Source: Hyphomicrobiales bacterium
GTDB taxonomy: Bacteria; Pseudomonadota; Alphaproteobacteria; Rhizobiales; NORP267
Assembly (NCBI GenBank): GCA_021775855.1
Contig: JAJFGZ010000072.1
Coordinates: 1-52,329 of the forward strand
Direction: 5' to 3'
Length of the DNA: 52,329 nucleotides
Positions 33,984 to 43,106 of this stretch are shown here, in pieces (the first letter of the stretch is position 1; every line of letters starts with the position of its first letter). Both the position numbers and the translations under genes were made by a program. The notes beneath the pieces were generated by a model. That model ran no database searches. It was not told the DNA's origin and saw nothing but the letters and a program-made list of their open reading frames with translations.

Positions 33984-34625
33984 ATGGACATGAAATTGTA
34001 CACCGCCGCGGTTTCACCAAATTGCCGCCGGGCAGAAGCAGCTATCCATCATCTGGGATTTGCCGACCGCACTGAATTTAAAAGGGTCGATTTTTCGTCC
34101 GGCGAAATCCAGTCAGACGCCTATCTGGAAATCAACCCGAACGGCAAAGTTCCGGTGCTGGCCCACGGGGATTACGTATTGTGGGAATCGCATGCGATTA
34201 TGCATTATCTTGCGGGACTAGCCGGCGACGATAAATTCATGCCGACAGACAATCGAAGCCAAGCCGAGATCATCCGCTGGCAGTTTTGGGAAACGTGCCA
34301 TTTCAACCGGGCCATCGGCAGCATTTGTTGGGAGACGCTGGTGAAACCAATGATGGGACTGGGCGAGCCCGACGAGGAATTGATTGCCAAATCCGAGACC
34401 GAGTTTCATCGTTTTGCAAAGGTCCTTGAGGGCCATTTGAAGGACCATAAGTTCCTCCTCGGGGATAATATATCGATCGCAGATTTCTCCGTCGCCAGCC
34501 ACTCGGCCTTGATTCTAAACCCCAACTCGCGCGTTCCCGTGGGTGCCTATCCTGCCATCGAGGCCTGGCTTATTGGGATGGAAGCCCACCCCGCTTGGGC
34601 CAAAACAGCACCAGACTGGCACTGA
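33984..34625 (+). CDS. Glutathione S-transferase
   Basis: 213 residues from ATG 33984. The thioredoxin-like N-domain reads MKLYTAAVSPNCRRAEAAI with the cis-Pro segment GKVPVLAHGDYVLWESHAIMHYLA (key: VPVL, ESHAI); the helical C-domain includes FLLGDNISIADFSVAS. It conjugates glutathione to electrophiles or acts in related lyase/isomerase roles. It is co-oriented with the acyl-CoA synthetase and convergent with the second LysR gene. Confidence 0.9.
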   Translation: MDMKLYTAAVSPNCRRAEAAIHHLGFADRTEFKRVDFSSGEIQSDAYLEINPNGKVPVLAHGDYVLWESHAIMHYLAGLAGDDKFMPTDNRSQAEIIRWQFWETCHFNRAIGSICWETLVKPMMGLGEPDEELIAKSETEFHRFAKVLEGHLKDHKFLLGDNISIADFSVASHSALILNPNSRVPVGAYPAIEAWLIGMEAHPAWAKTAPDWH

Positions 34626-34735
34626 ATATTCCCGCCTTCACGGTATGCTGACGACGGTAATAATTCGGTCCGCACATCCTTGGCGCTTTTGGTCGCTATA
34701 GGACTGGTGATTGACGAACGCAGGTCGCCGATTAC

Positions 34736-35623
34736 CTAGCCTCTGCATTTTCCCTCGATTAGATCGCGGTGACGGGTGATTGCATCTGCCATATGGTTGG
34801 TGAATTTTCGGATGCGCGCGGTCTTGCGCAGATCCTGGTGGGTCAGGATCCACAAATCCTGGCGAAGCTGCAACCTGCCAGGTGGCATTCGGTCAACTCC
34901 GTCTTCAAAATCCGCCATGAAACACGGCAATATAGCCATGCCCAGGCCGGCTTTTACGGCCAGGAGAGCAACGGTCGGATCGTCAATAACCGCTCCGATC
35001 GGCACCTCGGGATACCCGCTGTCCTCGATCCATTGCTGGGCCGATGGGTCGCTTGACCAGCTGATCCAGCTCGGTTTGGGCGATCCAGCATCGCGACCGG
35101 AATTTTTCAGAAATTCGGCACTGACATAGGCCGCCTTGGCAACTTCTGCGATCCGTCGGCCGACCAAATCCTGCGGCGGATCATTCGACATCCGTATCGC
35201 AACGTCGGCCTCTCGTTTCGCAAGGTTGGCCGCCAAATATGTTGACGTCACTTCAAGCTTTATGTCTGGATGGGATTTACCAAAGGCAACGATTTCCGGC
35301 ATCAGTAAATGCGTCGCCAGCACGCCCGGCAGGGTGATCCGGATGGTGCCGCTAAGCCGCTCGTCGCGCCCCGCCAGCCGCCGGTCGGTCGCTAATGCCT
35401 CGTCCTCAATGCGCCGGGCCGAGACCAGCATCTCTTCCCCCGCCGAAGTCATGAAATAGCCATTCGGCAGCCGCTCGAACAACCGTACGCCGAGCTCGGA
35501 TTCAAGCGCGGTGATCCGCCGCAACACCGTCGAGCGGCTTACTCCCAATGTGTTTGACGCTTTTCTTACGGACGCCTCCCGTGCGACAGCGAGAAAGAAG
35601 CGTCGATCATCCCAGTTCGACAT
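34736..35623 (-). CDS. LysR-family regulator, paralog 2
   Basis: 295 residues from ATG 35623. N-terminal helix-turn-helix FFLAVAREASVRKASNTLGVSRSTVLRRI (key LGVSRSTVLRRI) and an effector domain (GTIRITLPGVLATHL, EADVAIRMSNDPPQDLVGRRI) align along the whole length with the LysR protein at 29702, indicating a duplication. Both C-termini share LWxLTHxDLRxTARIRK. It is divergent from the GST gene at 35726, as paralog 1 is from the MAPEG gene. Confidence 0.93.
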   Translation of the reverse strand: MSNWDDRRFFLAVAREASVRKASNTLGVSRSTVLRRITALESELGVRLFERLPNGYFMTSAGEEMLVSARRIEDEALATDRRLAGRDERLSGTIRITLPGVLATHLLMPEIVAFGKSHPDIKLEVTSTYLAANLAKREADVAIRMSNDPPQDLVGRRIAEVAKAAYVSAEFLKNSGRDAGSPKPSWISWSSDPSAQQWIEDSGYPEVPIGAVIDDPTVALLAVKAGLGMAILPCFMADFEDGVDRMPPGRLQLRQDLWILTHQDLRKTARIRKFTNHMADAITRHRDLIEGKCRG

Positions 35624-35643
35624 ATGTCCGAATATGGACATAT
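35622..35643. promoter_or_regulatory. LysR operator-like palindrome
   Basis: Perfect 8-bp arms ATATGTCC and GGACATAT surround a 6-bp centre (GAATAT). It overlaps the LysR start codon and lies in the 102-bp divergent gap with the GST gene at 35726, so binding could block the regulator and activate the GST gene. Confidence 0.6.
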
Positions 35644-35725
35644 ATAGCGCAATTTTCAACAGTTGCTTACCATTTATGCTCAACCTATTTCGGGCTCAGG
35701 CAGCAAAACCGAAGGAGCGCGTTGC

Positions 35726-36499
35726 ATGAATGTAGATCAAAGTTATAACGGGAAGCCGGTCAAGATTATTGGCAGTTTTTTGTCGCCCTATGTCCGCAAG
35801 ACGCTTGTGGTCATGGACATCAAGGGTATCGCTTATCAAATCGACCCGATTATAGCCTTTATGGGAAATGACGAGTTTACAAGAATAAGCCCTGTACGCC
35901 GCATTCCCGTGCTCATCGACGACGAGGTTACGCTTTCAGACTCCACCATCGTTTGTGAATATCTCGAGGACAGGTATCCGTCGCCCGCAGTATATCCAAA
36001 ATCGCCAGCAGATCGCGCGCAGGCACGATGGCTTGAGGAATATGCCGACACGCGGATGCAGGAAGTGCTGATGGTGCATTACTTCAACAACCAAATTCTC
36101 AATCCGATGTTGTGGAATGAAGCACCGGACACGACAATTCTGGACCGCGCCACGAATGAGGAAATCCCACAAGTACTGGATTACCTCGAAGGGGAAGTGC
36201 CGGCGGACGGCTATTTCTTCGACGAAATTTCCATTGCCGATATTTCAATAGCTTCGTTTTTCCGCAATCAGCAGTTTATCGGTTTTAAAATTGATACCAA
36301 TCTGTGGCCCAAAACGGCGGCATTTATCGACCGTGTACTTGAACACGATGGATTCAAAAAGTTGCATCCCTACGAGGAGGCGATCGCATCCGCGATGCCG
36401 ATCGAACACCGCGATGCCTTGCAGGCGGTGGGGTGCCCCCTTACCCCTGACACCCTTGGAACCGATACGCCACGTCGCGGGTGGATGGTCTATAAATAA
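35726..36499 (+). CDS. Glutathione S-transferase-family protein
   Basis: 257 residues from ATG 35726 (GAAGGAG upstream). The N-domain is VKIIGSFLSPYVRKTLVVMDIKGI with PVLIDDEVTLSDSTIVCEYLED; the C-domain has FFDEISIADISIASFF. It is longer than usual because of a C-terminal tail of about 30 residues. Divergent from LysR paralog 2 with a palindromic operator between, making it that regulator's probable target. Not closely similar to the GST at 33984. Confidence 0.88.
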   Translation: MNVDQSYNGKPVKIIGSFLSPYVRKTLVVMDIKGIAYQIDPIIAFMGNDEFTRISPVRRIPVLIDDEVTLSDSTIVCEYLEDRYPSPAVYPKSPADRAQARWLEEYADTRMQEVLMVHYFNNQILNPMLWNEAPDTTILDRATNEEIPQVLDYLEGEVPADGYFFDEISIADISIASFFRNQQFIGFKIDTNLWPKTAAFIDRVLEHDGFKKLHPYEEAIASAMPIEHRDALQAVGCPLTPDTLGTDTPRRGWMVYK

Positions 36500-36668
36500 G
36501 ACACACATAGTTGGCCGGGCCCAAATCGGGCAGGTTTAGCAAGTAGCCTGTCCCCGACTATCGTCCATGTAAAATTAACGCTGCAAATTGAGGGGACGGG
36601 CAAGACTTTACTCATCATGCCTGTTTTTTACGGGTATTATCCAACCATCCCGGTCGTTAGATTGACAT

Positions 36669-37337
36669 ATGACCCGATCAATCGACCAGCGTCTTGATTT
36701 CCAGGCGACCCGCCGCAACAGCGGTGCCATCCTGAAAGTTCTGAAGCCTTTGTTCGGGACAATGCCGCGCAACGTATTGGAAATTGCCAGTGGGTCCGGT
36801 CAGCATGCGGTCAGCATGGCGGTAGCTTGCACCAATGTCATTTGGTGGCCGTCGGATATCAGCCCGGAACATATTTCGAGCATCGACGCCTGGCGCCAGG
36901 ATTCAGGGCTCGACAATGTCCGGCACGGGATCCAGATCGACGTTATAGAGTTGGCCTGGAGGCGCGGTGGTCGGCTCGACGGATTGCCGGAGAAATTCGA
37001 CGCGGTGGTCAATGCGAATATGGTCCATATCGCGCCCTGGGCGGCAACCGAAGGACTGATCGAAGGCGCGAGTTTGAGATTGAGACCGGACGGATTTTTA
37101 TTTCTCTACGGGCCATTCAAGCGGAATGGCGTCCATACCGCCGAGAGCAACCTTGCATTTGACAATAGCTTGCGGGCGCGAAACCCCGATTGGGGTGTGC
37201 GGGATCTGGACGAAGTAACCGCCTGCGCCACCAAATTCGGCTTGGTGCTTGAGCAGACAATTGAAATGCCGGTCAACAATCTCTCATTGGTATTCCGGGT
37301 TGGGCAGGATCGCTTCGAATCTACGCCAACGTCTTGA
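36669..37337 (+). CDS. DUF938 SAM-dependent methyltransferase-like protein
   Basis: 222 residues. The SAM motif is NVLEIASGSGQHAVSMA (about 36-52), and the motifs WWPSDISPEH, NANMVHIAPW and LYGPFKRNGVHTAESN are diagnostic for DUF938. Family function is not established. The 3' end overlaps the convergent haloalkane dehalogenase gene by 17 bp. Confidence 0.9.
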   Translation: MTRSIDQRLDFQATRRNSGAILKVLKPLFGTMPRNVLEIASGSGQHAVSMAVACTNVIWWPSDISPEHISSIDAWRQDSGLDNVRHGIQIDVIELAWRRGGRLDGLPEKFDAVVNANMVHIAPWAATEGLIEGASLRLRPDGFLFLYGPFKRNGVHTAESNLAFDNSLRARNPDWGVRDLDEVTACATKFGLVLEQTIEMPVNNLSLVFRVGQDRFESTPTS

Positions 37338-38214
37338 TCCAGTCAGCGATGGCCGCTCCGATTTGGTCGGGCGAGTCTTCCTGGATATAGTGACGTCCTG
37401 GCACCGTCACTTCCCGTTGGTTCGGCCAACCCCGACAAAATTCGCGTCGTTCACCGGTGAGGGTTAACCCGGGTTCGGCGTTGACGAAGAGTTTGGGAAG
37501 CTGAGATTGCGACAACCAGCTACTATAACTTTCAATAATGGCCACGACATCCGCCGGATCACCCTCAATCGCAATTTGACGTGGCCAGGTCAGGGTCGGG
37601 CGGCGGCTCTCACCGGGCTGTTCGTAAGGACGGCGATAAACCGCCATCTCCGCCTCAGTAAGATCGCGGATCGTACCTTGAGGCAATATTTTTTCGATAA
37701 AGACATTGTCTTCGAGGATAAGTTGCTCGCCGACTTTTTCATCAGCGGGCGGTCGCACGGCTTCGAGAAACGATTTGAAACCGTCGTCGAAATCATTCCA
37801 CTGCGCCGGGCGGACAATGGCCTCCATATAGGCGATACCCTTGACCGCCTCGCGATGCCGATTGGCCCAGTCGAAACCAAGGCCGGTGCCCCAGTCGTGA
37901 AGGACGAAGGTAATATTCTTGGTAACACCAAGGGCATTCAACAACGAATCCAGATAGGTCCGGTGTTCAACAAACTGGTAACTGTCGGGACCGCTCGCAG
38001 GGAGTTTGTCTGAATCTCCCATACCAATCAGGTCCGGCGCTATGCAGCGTCCCATACTCGCGACATGGGGAATAATATTTCGCCACAGATAAGACGATGT
38101 GGGATTACCGTGAAGAAAGACGATGGGATCGCCTTCACCCTCATCGATATACGCCATGGACAGGCCATTGATATCCTGGCGTTTCTTTTGATAGCGCTCT
38201 TTCGATGAAATCAT
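37321..38214 (-). CDS. Haloalkane dehalogenase, LinB/DhaA (HLD-II) type
   Basis: 297 residues, alpha/beta-hydrolase. The catalytic pattern of HLD-II enzymes is complete: Asn37 in HGNPTSS and Trp108 (halide binding), nucleophile Asp107 in LHDWGTG, acid Glu131 in AYMEAIV, and His275 in GRHYIQEDSPDQIG. From memory, long stretches match LinB of lindane-degrading sphingomonads (AYIDEGEGDPIVF, SSYLWRNI, DLIGMGDSDKL, RRPTLTWPRQI). It should hydrolyse the carbon-halogen bond of haloalkanes to an alcohol. No lin-type neighbours are present, so a natural marine or soil organohalogen is the likely substrate. Confidence 0.92.
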   Translation of the reverse strand: MISSKERYQKKRQDINGLSMAYIDEGEGDPIVFLHGNPTSSYLWRNIIPHVASMGRCIAPDLIGMGDSDKLPASGPDSYQFVEHRTYLDSLLNALGVTKNITFVLHDWGTGLGFDWANRHREAVKGIAYMEAIVRPAQWNDFDDGFKSFLEAVRPPADEKVGEQLILEDNVFIEKILPQGTIRDLTEAEMAVYRRPYEQPGESRRPTLTWPRQIAIEGDPADVVAIIESYSSWLSQSQLPKLFVNAEPGLTLTGERREFCRGWPNQREVTVPGRHYIQEDSPDQIGAAIADWIKTLA

Positions 38215-38396
38215 CGCCGGTTCCTTCAGTCATTTATGGACCGGCAAACTGAGCCGACGGCGTTTGGAGGTCAATTGACCGTTTTTGACCAATGGGTGAG
38301 CAAATATCGCCAGTACCCGTCGCGTGGCGTGAGTCATACGTCTTGGCCTGAAGGACGTTCATGGCTCTACGGGGCGATACGACGAGGAAGTAATCA

Positions 38397-39254
38397 ATGG
38401 ATATTTTGATCGATACAAAATGGCTTGAAAAAAATCTCGATGATCCGCAGTTGCGCGTCATCGACTGCACGGTTCTCCTGGACCAGGGCGAAGACGGGTC
38501 ATACTCTTTTGTCTCCGGCGAGGCGGTCTGGAAGAGCGGGCATATTCCCGGCAGCGTCTTTGCGGACCTGCTGGTGGATGGGCTCTCAGATACCAGTAGC
38601 CCGCTTCCTTTTGCGCTGCCATCAGCAGAGAAATTCGCCCGGGCAATGGGTGCTCTGGGTGTCGGCCCAGGCGCAAAGGTCGTACTCTATGATCGCGCCA
38701 ACAGCATGTGGGCGACGCGCCTATGGTGGATGTTGCGCGGATACGGGTTCGACAATGCGGCGATCCTCGATGGTGGCTGGACGGCCTGGACCCAGGCCGG
38801 TGCACCGGTGGATGCCAACGACGCGAAATATCCCGCGGCCGAGTTTCAGGCGACCAAGAGGGAAGATATTTTTGTCCATACAAAGGACGTCCTTGAGCTG
38901 ATGGGCAGCCCGGGGACCCAGCTAATCGACGCCCTTTCACCTGAGTCTTTTCGTGGCGACGAGGCTCCGTACCCTCGTCCGGGGCACATTCCCGGCGCCA
39001 TCAACGTCTACGCCATGGACATCGTGGATCCGCAAACCATGCGGTATCTCGACGAGACGCGGTTGCGTGAGCTGTTTGCTGGCGCCATGGAAAGTCAGGA
39101 AACCCGGGCCATCGCCTATTGCGGGGTTGGCATTGGCGCCACGTCCGCCGCATTCACATTGCATCGCCTCGGGCATGAGCGGGTGTCGGTATACGATGAG
39201 TCGCTGGCCGAATGGAGCGCGGACCCGTCTTTGCCGATGACAACCGAGGGTTAA
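38397..39254 (+). CDS. Rhodanese-type sulfurtransferase (SseA-like), paralog 3
   Basis: 285 residues with two rhodanese domains: LIDTKWLEKNLDDPQLRVIDCTV and SGHIPGSVFADLL at the N-terminus, AIAYCGVGIGATSAAF with the active-site Cys at the C-terminus. The loop reads CGVG, a third version of the site. It is the most divergent of the three copies in this window. ATG start with GAGGAA upstream. Neighbours (dehalogenase, hydroxyglutarate oxidase) give no hint of a sulfur pathway. Confidence 0.9.
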   Translation: MDILIDTKWLEKNLDDPQLRVIDCTVLLDQGEDGSYSFVSGEAVWKSGHIPGSVFADLLVDGLSDTSSPLPFALPSAEKFARAMGALGVGPGAKVVLYDRANSMWATRLWWMLRGYGFDNAAILDGGWTAWTQAGAPVDANDAKYPAAEFQATKREDIFVHTKDVLELMGSPGTQLIDALSPESFRGDEAPYPRPGHIPGAINVYAMDIVDPQTMRYLDETRLRELFAGAMESQETRAIAYCGVGIGATSAAFTLHRLGHERVSVYDESLAEWSADPSLPMTTEG

Positions 39255-39555
39255 TCGCACGGGACATCGGATGTGGCGTTTTCGGCAACGATATTGCATT
39301 GGCCCCGCCGATTTAAAACAGCCGGACCGGACTTGGTGAAAATCTGGATACCGATTGAAGGGCGCTGCCATCCGCAAAGTCTCCCGGGCGATTGAATATT
39401 GACGTGGTTGAACTGCTTGAAGTCAGCCACGTCTTCCGCACTATGATCGTTTAGTCGGTCTCCAGTGTTGTGCTATTCCGGTTTTCGATTGCTGGACCTA
39501 TGTTTGTCCGGTACAGACCTGCCGCAGGAATAGAGTCACATTTCAAGGCGGCAAA
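39255..39555. other. Intergenic spacer, no gene recognised
   Basis: 301 bp between the rhodanese and lhgO genes. I see no credible reading frame, tRNA, repeat or strong hairpin. AAGGCGG (39544-39550) is the ribosome-binding site of lhgO. Confidence 0.6.
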
Positions 39556-40755
39556 TTGGCCAAACCAGTGATCGATATTATTGTCGTTGGCGGGGGCATT
39601 GTTGGCCTGGCGACCGCGATGCAGCTTGCCATGCGGCACCCTCAAAAATCGATCCAGGTGCTCGAAAAAGAACCCGATATCGCGCGCCATCAAACCGGGC
39701 GCAACAGCGGGGTTATTCACGCCGGGGTTTATTATGCCCCCGGCAGCATGAAAGCCGATTTTTGCAAACGCGGCGTGGATGCCACTATCCGGTTTTGCAG
39801 CGACCACAATATTGCCTTCGAACAATGCGGCAAATTACTTGTCGCGACCGATGCGGCGGAACTGCAGCGCATGGAGGCGTTGTACGATCGTTGCAGGGAA
39901 AATGGTCTCGATCCTGAACGCCTCGACCAGGCGCAATTGAAAGAGCGGGAACCCAATATTGCCGGGGTAGGGGCTCTTCTCGTCAAGACGACCGGTATCG
40001 TGGATTATGTCGCGATGAGCCGGGCCATGGCGAGGGTCATCACGGAATTTGGCGGAAAAGTTCGAACGAACATAAAATTGACGGGCATTGTCGAAAAGGA
40101 TGACGGTGTCGAGGTGATCACACCGAATGAGACGCTGACCGCTAAACATCTGGTGGTCTGTGCAGGCCTGCAGGCTGATCGCGTTGCCCGGTTGGCAGGG
40201 CTCGATATCGATTTCCGGATCATCCCGTTTCGGGGAGAATATTATCGCCTGAATGCGCGGCACAACAATATCGTCAAGCATCTGATTTACCCGATCCCCG
40301 ATCCGGCCTTGCCGTTCCTTGGTGTCCACCTCACCCGGATGATCGACGGGTCGGTTACAGTGGGTCCGAACGCCGTTCTTGGCTTTGCCCGGGAGGGATA
40401 CGGGAAATTTCAGATCGATCCGGGCGACGTTGCCGATATGATCCGGTTTCCCGGTTTCTGGGCAACCGTGCGCCGGAACTGGCGGCACGGTGTCGGTGAA
40501 TTTCGAAACTCAATGAGCAAGGCAGGGTATCTCAAGCTTTGCCAGAAATATTGTCCGTCATTGACACTCGACGACCTTGAGCCGTACCCCGCCGGTATCC
40601 GGGCGCAGGCCGTTCTACGTGACGGTTCCCTGGTCCAGGATTTCCTGATCAAAGAGACGAAACGGACGATACATGTCTGCAACGCACCGTCGCCGGCAGC
40701 GACCTCGGCCATACCGATTGCCGAATTTATCGCCGACCGGTTTGCTCTGAAGTAA
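39556..40755 (+). CDS. lhgO: L-2-hydroxyglutarate oxidase
   Basis: 399 residues from a TTG with AAGGCGG upstream. FAD-binding N-terminus IIVVGGGIVGLATAMQL, followed by the LhgO-typical EKEPDIARHQTGRNSGVIHAGVYYAPGSMKADFCKRG (key: HQTGRNSGVIHAG, YY-PGS-KA). The C-terminal part has GPNAVLGFAREGY and APSPAATSAIPIA. It oxidises L-2-hydroxyglutarate to 2-oxoglutarate, a metabolite-repair step, passing electrons to the membrane quinone pool or oxygen. No partner gene is obvious. Confidence 0.9.
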   Translation: MAKPVIDIIVVGGGIVGLATAMQLAMRHPQKSIQVLEKEPDIARHQTGRNSGVIHAGVYYAPGSMKADFCKRGVDATIRFCSDHNIAFEQCGKLLVATDAAELQRMEALYDRCRENGLDPERLDQAQLKEREPNIAGVGALLVKTTGIVDYVAMSRAMARVITEFGGKVRTNIKLTGIVEKDDGVEVITPNETLTAKHLVVCAGLQADRVARLAGLDIDFRIIPFRGEYYRLNARHNNIVKHLIYPIPDPALPFLGVHLTRMIDGSVTVGPNAVLGFAREGYGKFQIDPGDVADMIRFPGFWATVRRNWRHGVGEFRNSMSKAGYLKLCQKYCPSLTLDDLEPYPAGIRAQAVLRDGSLVQDFLIKETKRTIHVCNAPSPAATSAIPIAEFIADRFALK

Positions 40756-40884
40756 ATGCCTACCTGGGCGGGCATCTTCCCCCAATTTCAGGGGTGGCAG
40801 TCAATACAGGCCCGATTGCTGTAGAGCCAAAAAACTGACAGGCGCGTACCTGATCCTTGTTGACCGGGGGCAGCGAAAATGTCA

Positions 40885-41092
40885 CATTTTTGTTGGTGGT
40901 TCCCCTTAGTCGAGTCGGCGAAGGGGACGTTAAGAGGGAACACGGTGAGGCGTACCCATCAGGGACCAAAACCGTGGCTGCCCCCGCAACTGTTAGTGGA
41001 GAGAGTTTGCACACAATGCCACTGGAGGCTTGAACCTTCCGGGAAGGCGTGCACATTCGAAGACCCGCGAGCCAGGAGACCTGCCACCGGCG
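40885..41092 (+). ncRNA. Cobalamin riboswitch
   Basis: The characteristic parts occur in order: GGTGGTTCCCC near 40895, AAGAGGGAA then CACGGTG (about 40932-40947), the conserved core GCTGCCCCCGCAACTGT (about 40978-40994), TGCCACTGG, CCGGGAAGGCG, and the B12-box-associated end GAGCCAGGAGACCTGCC (to about 41085). It precedes cbtB by about 60 bp. On adenosylcobalamin binding it should lower expression of the cobalt uptake and cobaltochelatase genes downstream. Confidence 0.95.
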
Positions 41093-41150
41093 GATGGAGC
41101 AATGATGTTCTTTTCCGTGGTATTTTATAACCAGCACGGGAGGTGCAGAC

Positions 41151-41333
41151 ATGCACACAAAAGAAGCCAGTTTTCCAGTTGTCTCGCTGAGCGCACAAGA
41201 ACGCATGATCACAGGTGTCGTTGCGTTGCTGCTTGGTACGTTCATGCTTTTCGGCATTGCATTCGCGAATTCCGATATCATGCATAACGCGGCTCACGAT
41301 ACCCGGCACGCTATCACTGTCCCCTGCCACTAG
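41151..41333 (+). CDS. cbtB: Cobalt transporter subunit CbtB
   Basis: 60 residues: one transmembrane helix (MITGVVALLLGTFMLFGIAF, about 19-38) followed by a His-containing tail with HNAAHDTRHAI, as in CbtB. CbtB and CbtA form a predicted cobalt importer common in alphaproteobacteria under cobalamin riboswitch control, exactly the arrangement here. The cbtA start follows after 9 bp. Confidence 0.93.
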   Translation: MHTKEASFPVVSLSAQERMITGVVALLLGTFMLFGIAFANSDIMHNAAHDTRHAITVPCH

Positions 41334-41342
41334 GGATTCACC

Positions 41343-42053
41343 ATGATAATGCGGGTATTACTCGCTGCCGTCATCGCAGGGATGCTGGCGGGAGCGGCTG
41401 CAGGTGCGTTTCAGATTTGGCGGGTGACACCGCTGATTCTTGCCGCAGAGGTTTATGAAAATCAGAACGGCACTGCTGCGGAGCACGGCCACAGCCAGGC
41501 TGAACACGCAACTCATGTGAATGCCGATACCGATGAGACCTGGGCGCCTGAGGATGGGCTTGAGCGTACAGCCTACACGTTGCTCACCAACCTCGTTATG
41601 GGCGTCGGTTTTGCGTTTTTGCTGGCGGCAACCGTTATGCTTTCGGGACAGGCCATCACGACCCAAAATGGTGTTTTGTGGGGGCTGGCCGGGTTCATTG
41701 TTTTTGCGCTCGCACCGGCGACCGGACTGGCACCCGAATTACCCGGTATGCCCGCGGCGGACCTCGTCGCGCGCCAGGGCTGGTGGTTTGGAACTGTCCT
41801 CGCCACCGCTGGCGGGATTGCATTGATCGTGTTTCAGGCGAACATCGCGTTGAAGGCGCTCGGCATTATTTTGCTGGTCATCCCCAATGTGGTTGGCGCG
41901 CCGCATCCACCAACGCTTGAGAGTGCGGTTCCGGCGATCCTTGCGGCCGATTTCGTGGCCAATACGCTTGCCATGTTGGCATTGTACTGGATTGTCCTCG
42001 GGGTATCGATGGGCTGGTGGCTGAACCGTCCCGGTTCAATGGAAAAGGCCTGA
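41343..42053 (+). CDS. cbtA: Cobalt transporter subunit CbtA
   Basis: 236 residues with about five membrane segments. The N-terminal segment RVLLAAVIAGMLAGAAAGAF and the following loop with HGHSQAEHATH, then WAPEDGLERTAYTLL, are family-typical; the His-rich loop probably binds the cobalt ion. It acts with CbtB at the inner membrane to bring in cobalt for CobN-dependent insertion. Confidence 0.93.
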   Translation: MIMRVLLAAVIAGMLAGAAAGAFQIWRVTPLILAAEVYENQNGTAAEHGHSQAEHATHVNADTDETWAPEDGLERTAYTLLTNLVMGVGFAFLLAATVMLSGQAITTQNGVLWGLAGFIVFALAPATGLAPELPGMPAADLVARQGWWFGTVLATAGGIALIVFQANIALKALGIILLVIPNVVGAPHPPTLESAVPAILAADFVANTLAMLALYWIVLGVSMGWWLNRPGSMEKA

Positions 42054-42057
42054 CGAT

Positions 42058-43101
42058 ATGACATTGGCATCATCAAAAATCTCCGCGACCGTAATTACCG
42101 GGTTTCTTGGCGCGGGAAAAACCACGCTCATCCGCAAACTGCTTGAAAATGCCAACGGTCGGCGTATTGCCCTGATTATCAATGAATTCGGCGATGTGGG
42201 CATCGACGGGCAGGTATTGAAAGGGTGCGGGCAAAGTGTTTGCGGCGAGGACGACATTGTCGAACTTGCCAATGGGTGCATCTGTTGCACGGTGGCGGAT
42301 GATTTCATCCCGACCATGTCACAATTATTGGACCGCGAGACGCCGCCGGATCACATCGTGATTGAAACATCGGGGCTGGCGCTTCCGCAGCCGCTCGTCA
42401 GGGCATTCAACTGGCCGGAAATCCGCCGCCGGGTGACGGTTGATGGTGTGGTTACGGTGATCGATAGCGCGGCTGTTGCCGATGGCCGATTCGCCCATGA
42501 CGAACACGCGGTCCAGACCCAGCGCCAAGCCGATGAAGCGCTCGATCACGAGAGCCCGCTGGAGGAGCTTTTTGAAGACCAGATCGCGTGCGCCGATATG
42601 ATCGTGTTGAACAAGGCGGACCTCCTTTCTGGCGCAGCGCTTGACAAGGTGGAGACCGGGCTAAAGCACGAAGCGCGCGACGGTGTCGCCATGCTGCGGG
42701 CCAGCCACGGCGACGTCCCGACAGACATCCTGCTCGGTCTTGCGGCGTCCGCCGAGGACGATATGGAACAACGCAAATCCCACCACGAGCAAAACGGCGA
42801 AGACGATCACGACCATGATGATTTCGAGAGTTTTGTGGTCACCCCGAAATCCATTGCCAAACGGGAACTGTTTCTGGATGGCCTGAAAGACCTGATAACC
42901 GAACACAATATCCTGCGGCTCAAGGGGTTTCTCGATGTGGAAGGTGCCGACGCCCGCCTTGTGGTGCAGGCGGTGGGACCGCGCATCGAGAGCTATTTCG
43001 ACCGGCCATGGGGAGCAGGCGAAGCGCGCAACACGTCGCTTGTCGTTATCGGTGAGAAAGGGTTGAACCAGACCGCCATCCGCGCCGCGCTGGAGGGGTA
43101 G
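42058..43101 (+). CDS. cobW: CobW-family GTPase metallochaperone
   Basis: 347 residues of the G3E GTPase family. P-loop GFLGAGKTT (15-23), the metal-binding CICC motif (74-77), the guanine-recognition NKAD, and a His/Asp-rich insertion near 240-255 (DDHDHDDF) are present, then the CobW C-terminal domain. CobW is thought to deliver cobalt to the CobNST chelatase. Its position between the cobalt transporter and cobN supports this. Confidence 0.94.
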   Translation: MTLASSKISATVITGFLGAGKTTLIRKLLENANGRRIALIINEFGDVGIDGQVLKGCGQSVCGEDDIVELANGCICCTVADDFIPTMSQLLDRETPPDHIVIETSGLALPQPLVRAFNWPEIRRRVTVDGVVTVIDSAAVADGRFAHDEHAVQTQRQADEALDHESPLEELFEDQIACADMIVLNKADLLSGAALDKVETGLKHEARDGVAMLRASHGDVPTDILLGLAASAEDDMEQRKSHHEQNGEDDHDHDDFESFVVTPKSIAKRELFLDGLKDLITEHNILRLKGFLDVEGADARLVVQAVGPRIESYFDRPWGAGEARNTSLVVIGEKGLNQTAIRAALEG

Positions 43102-43106
43102 CGTCC

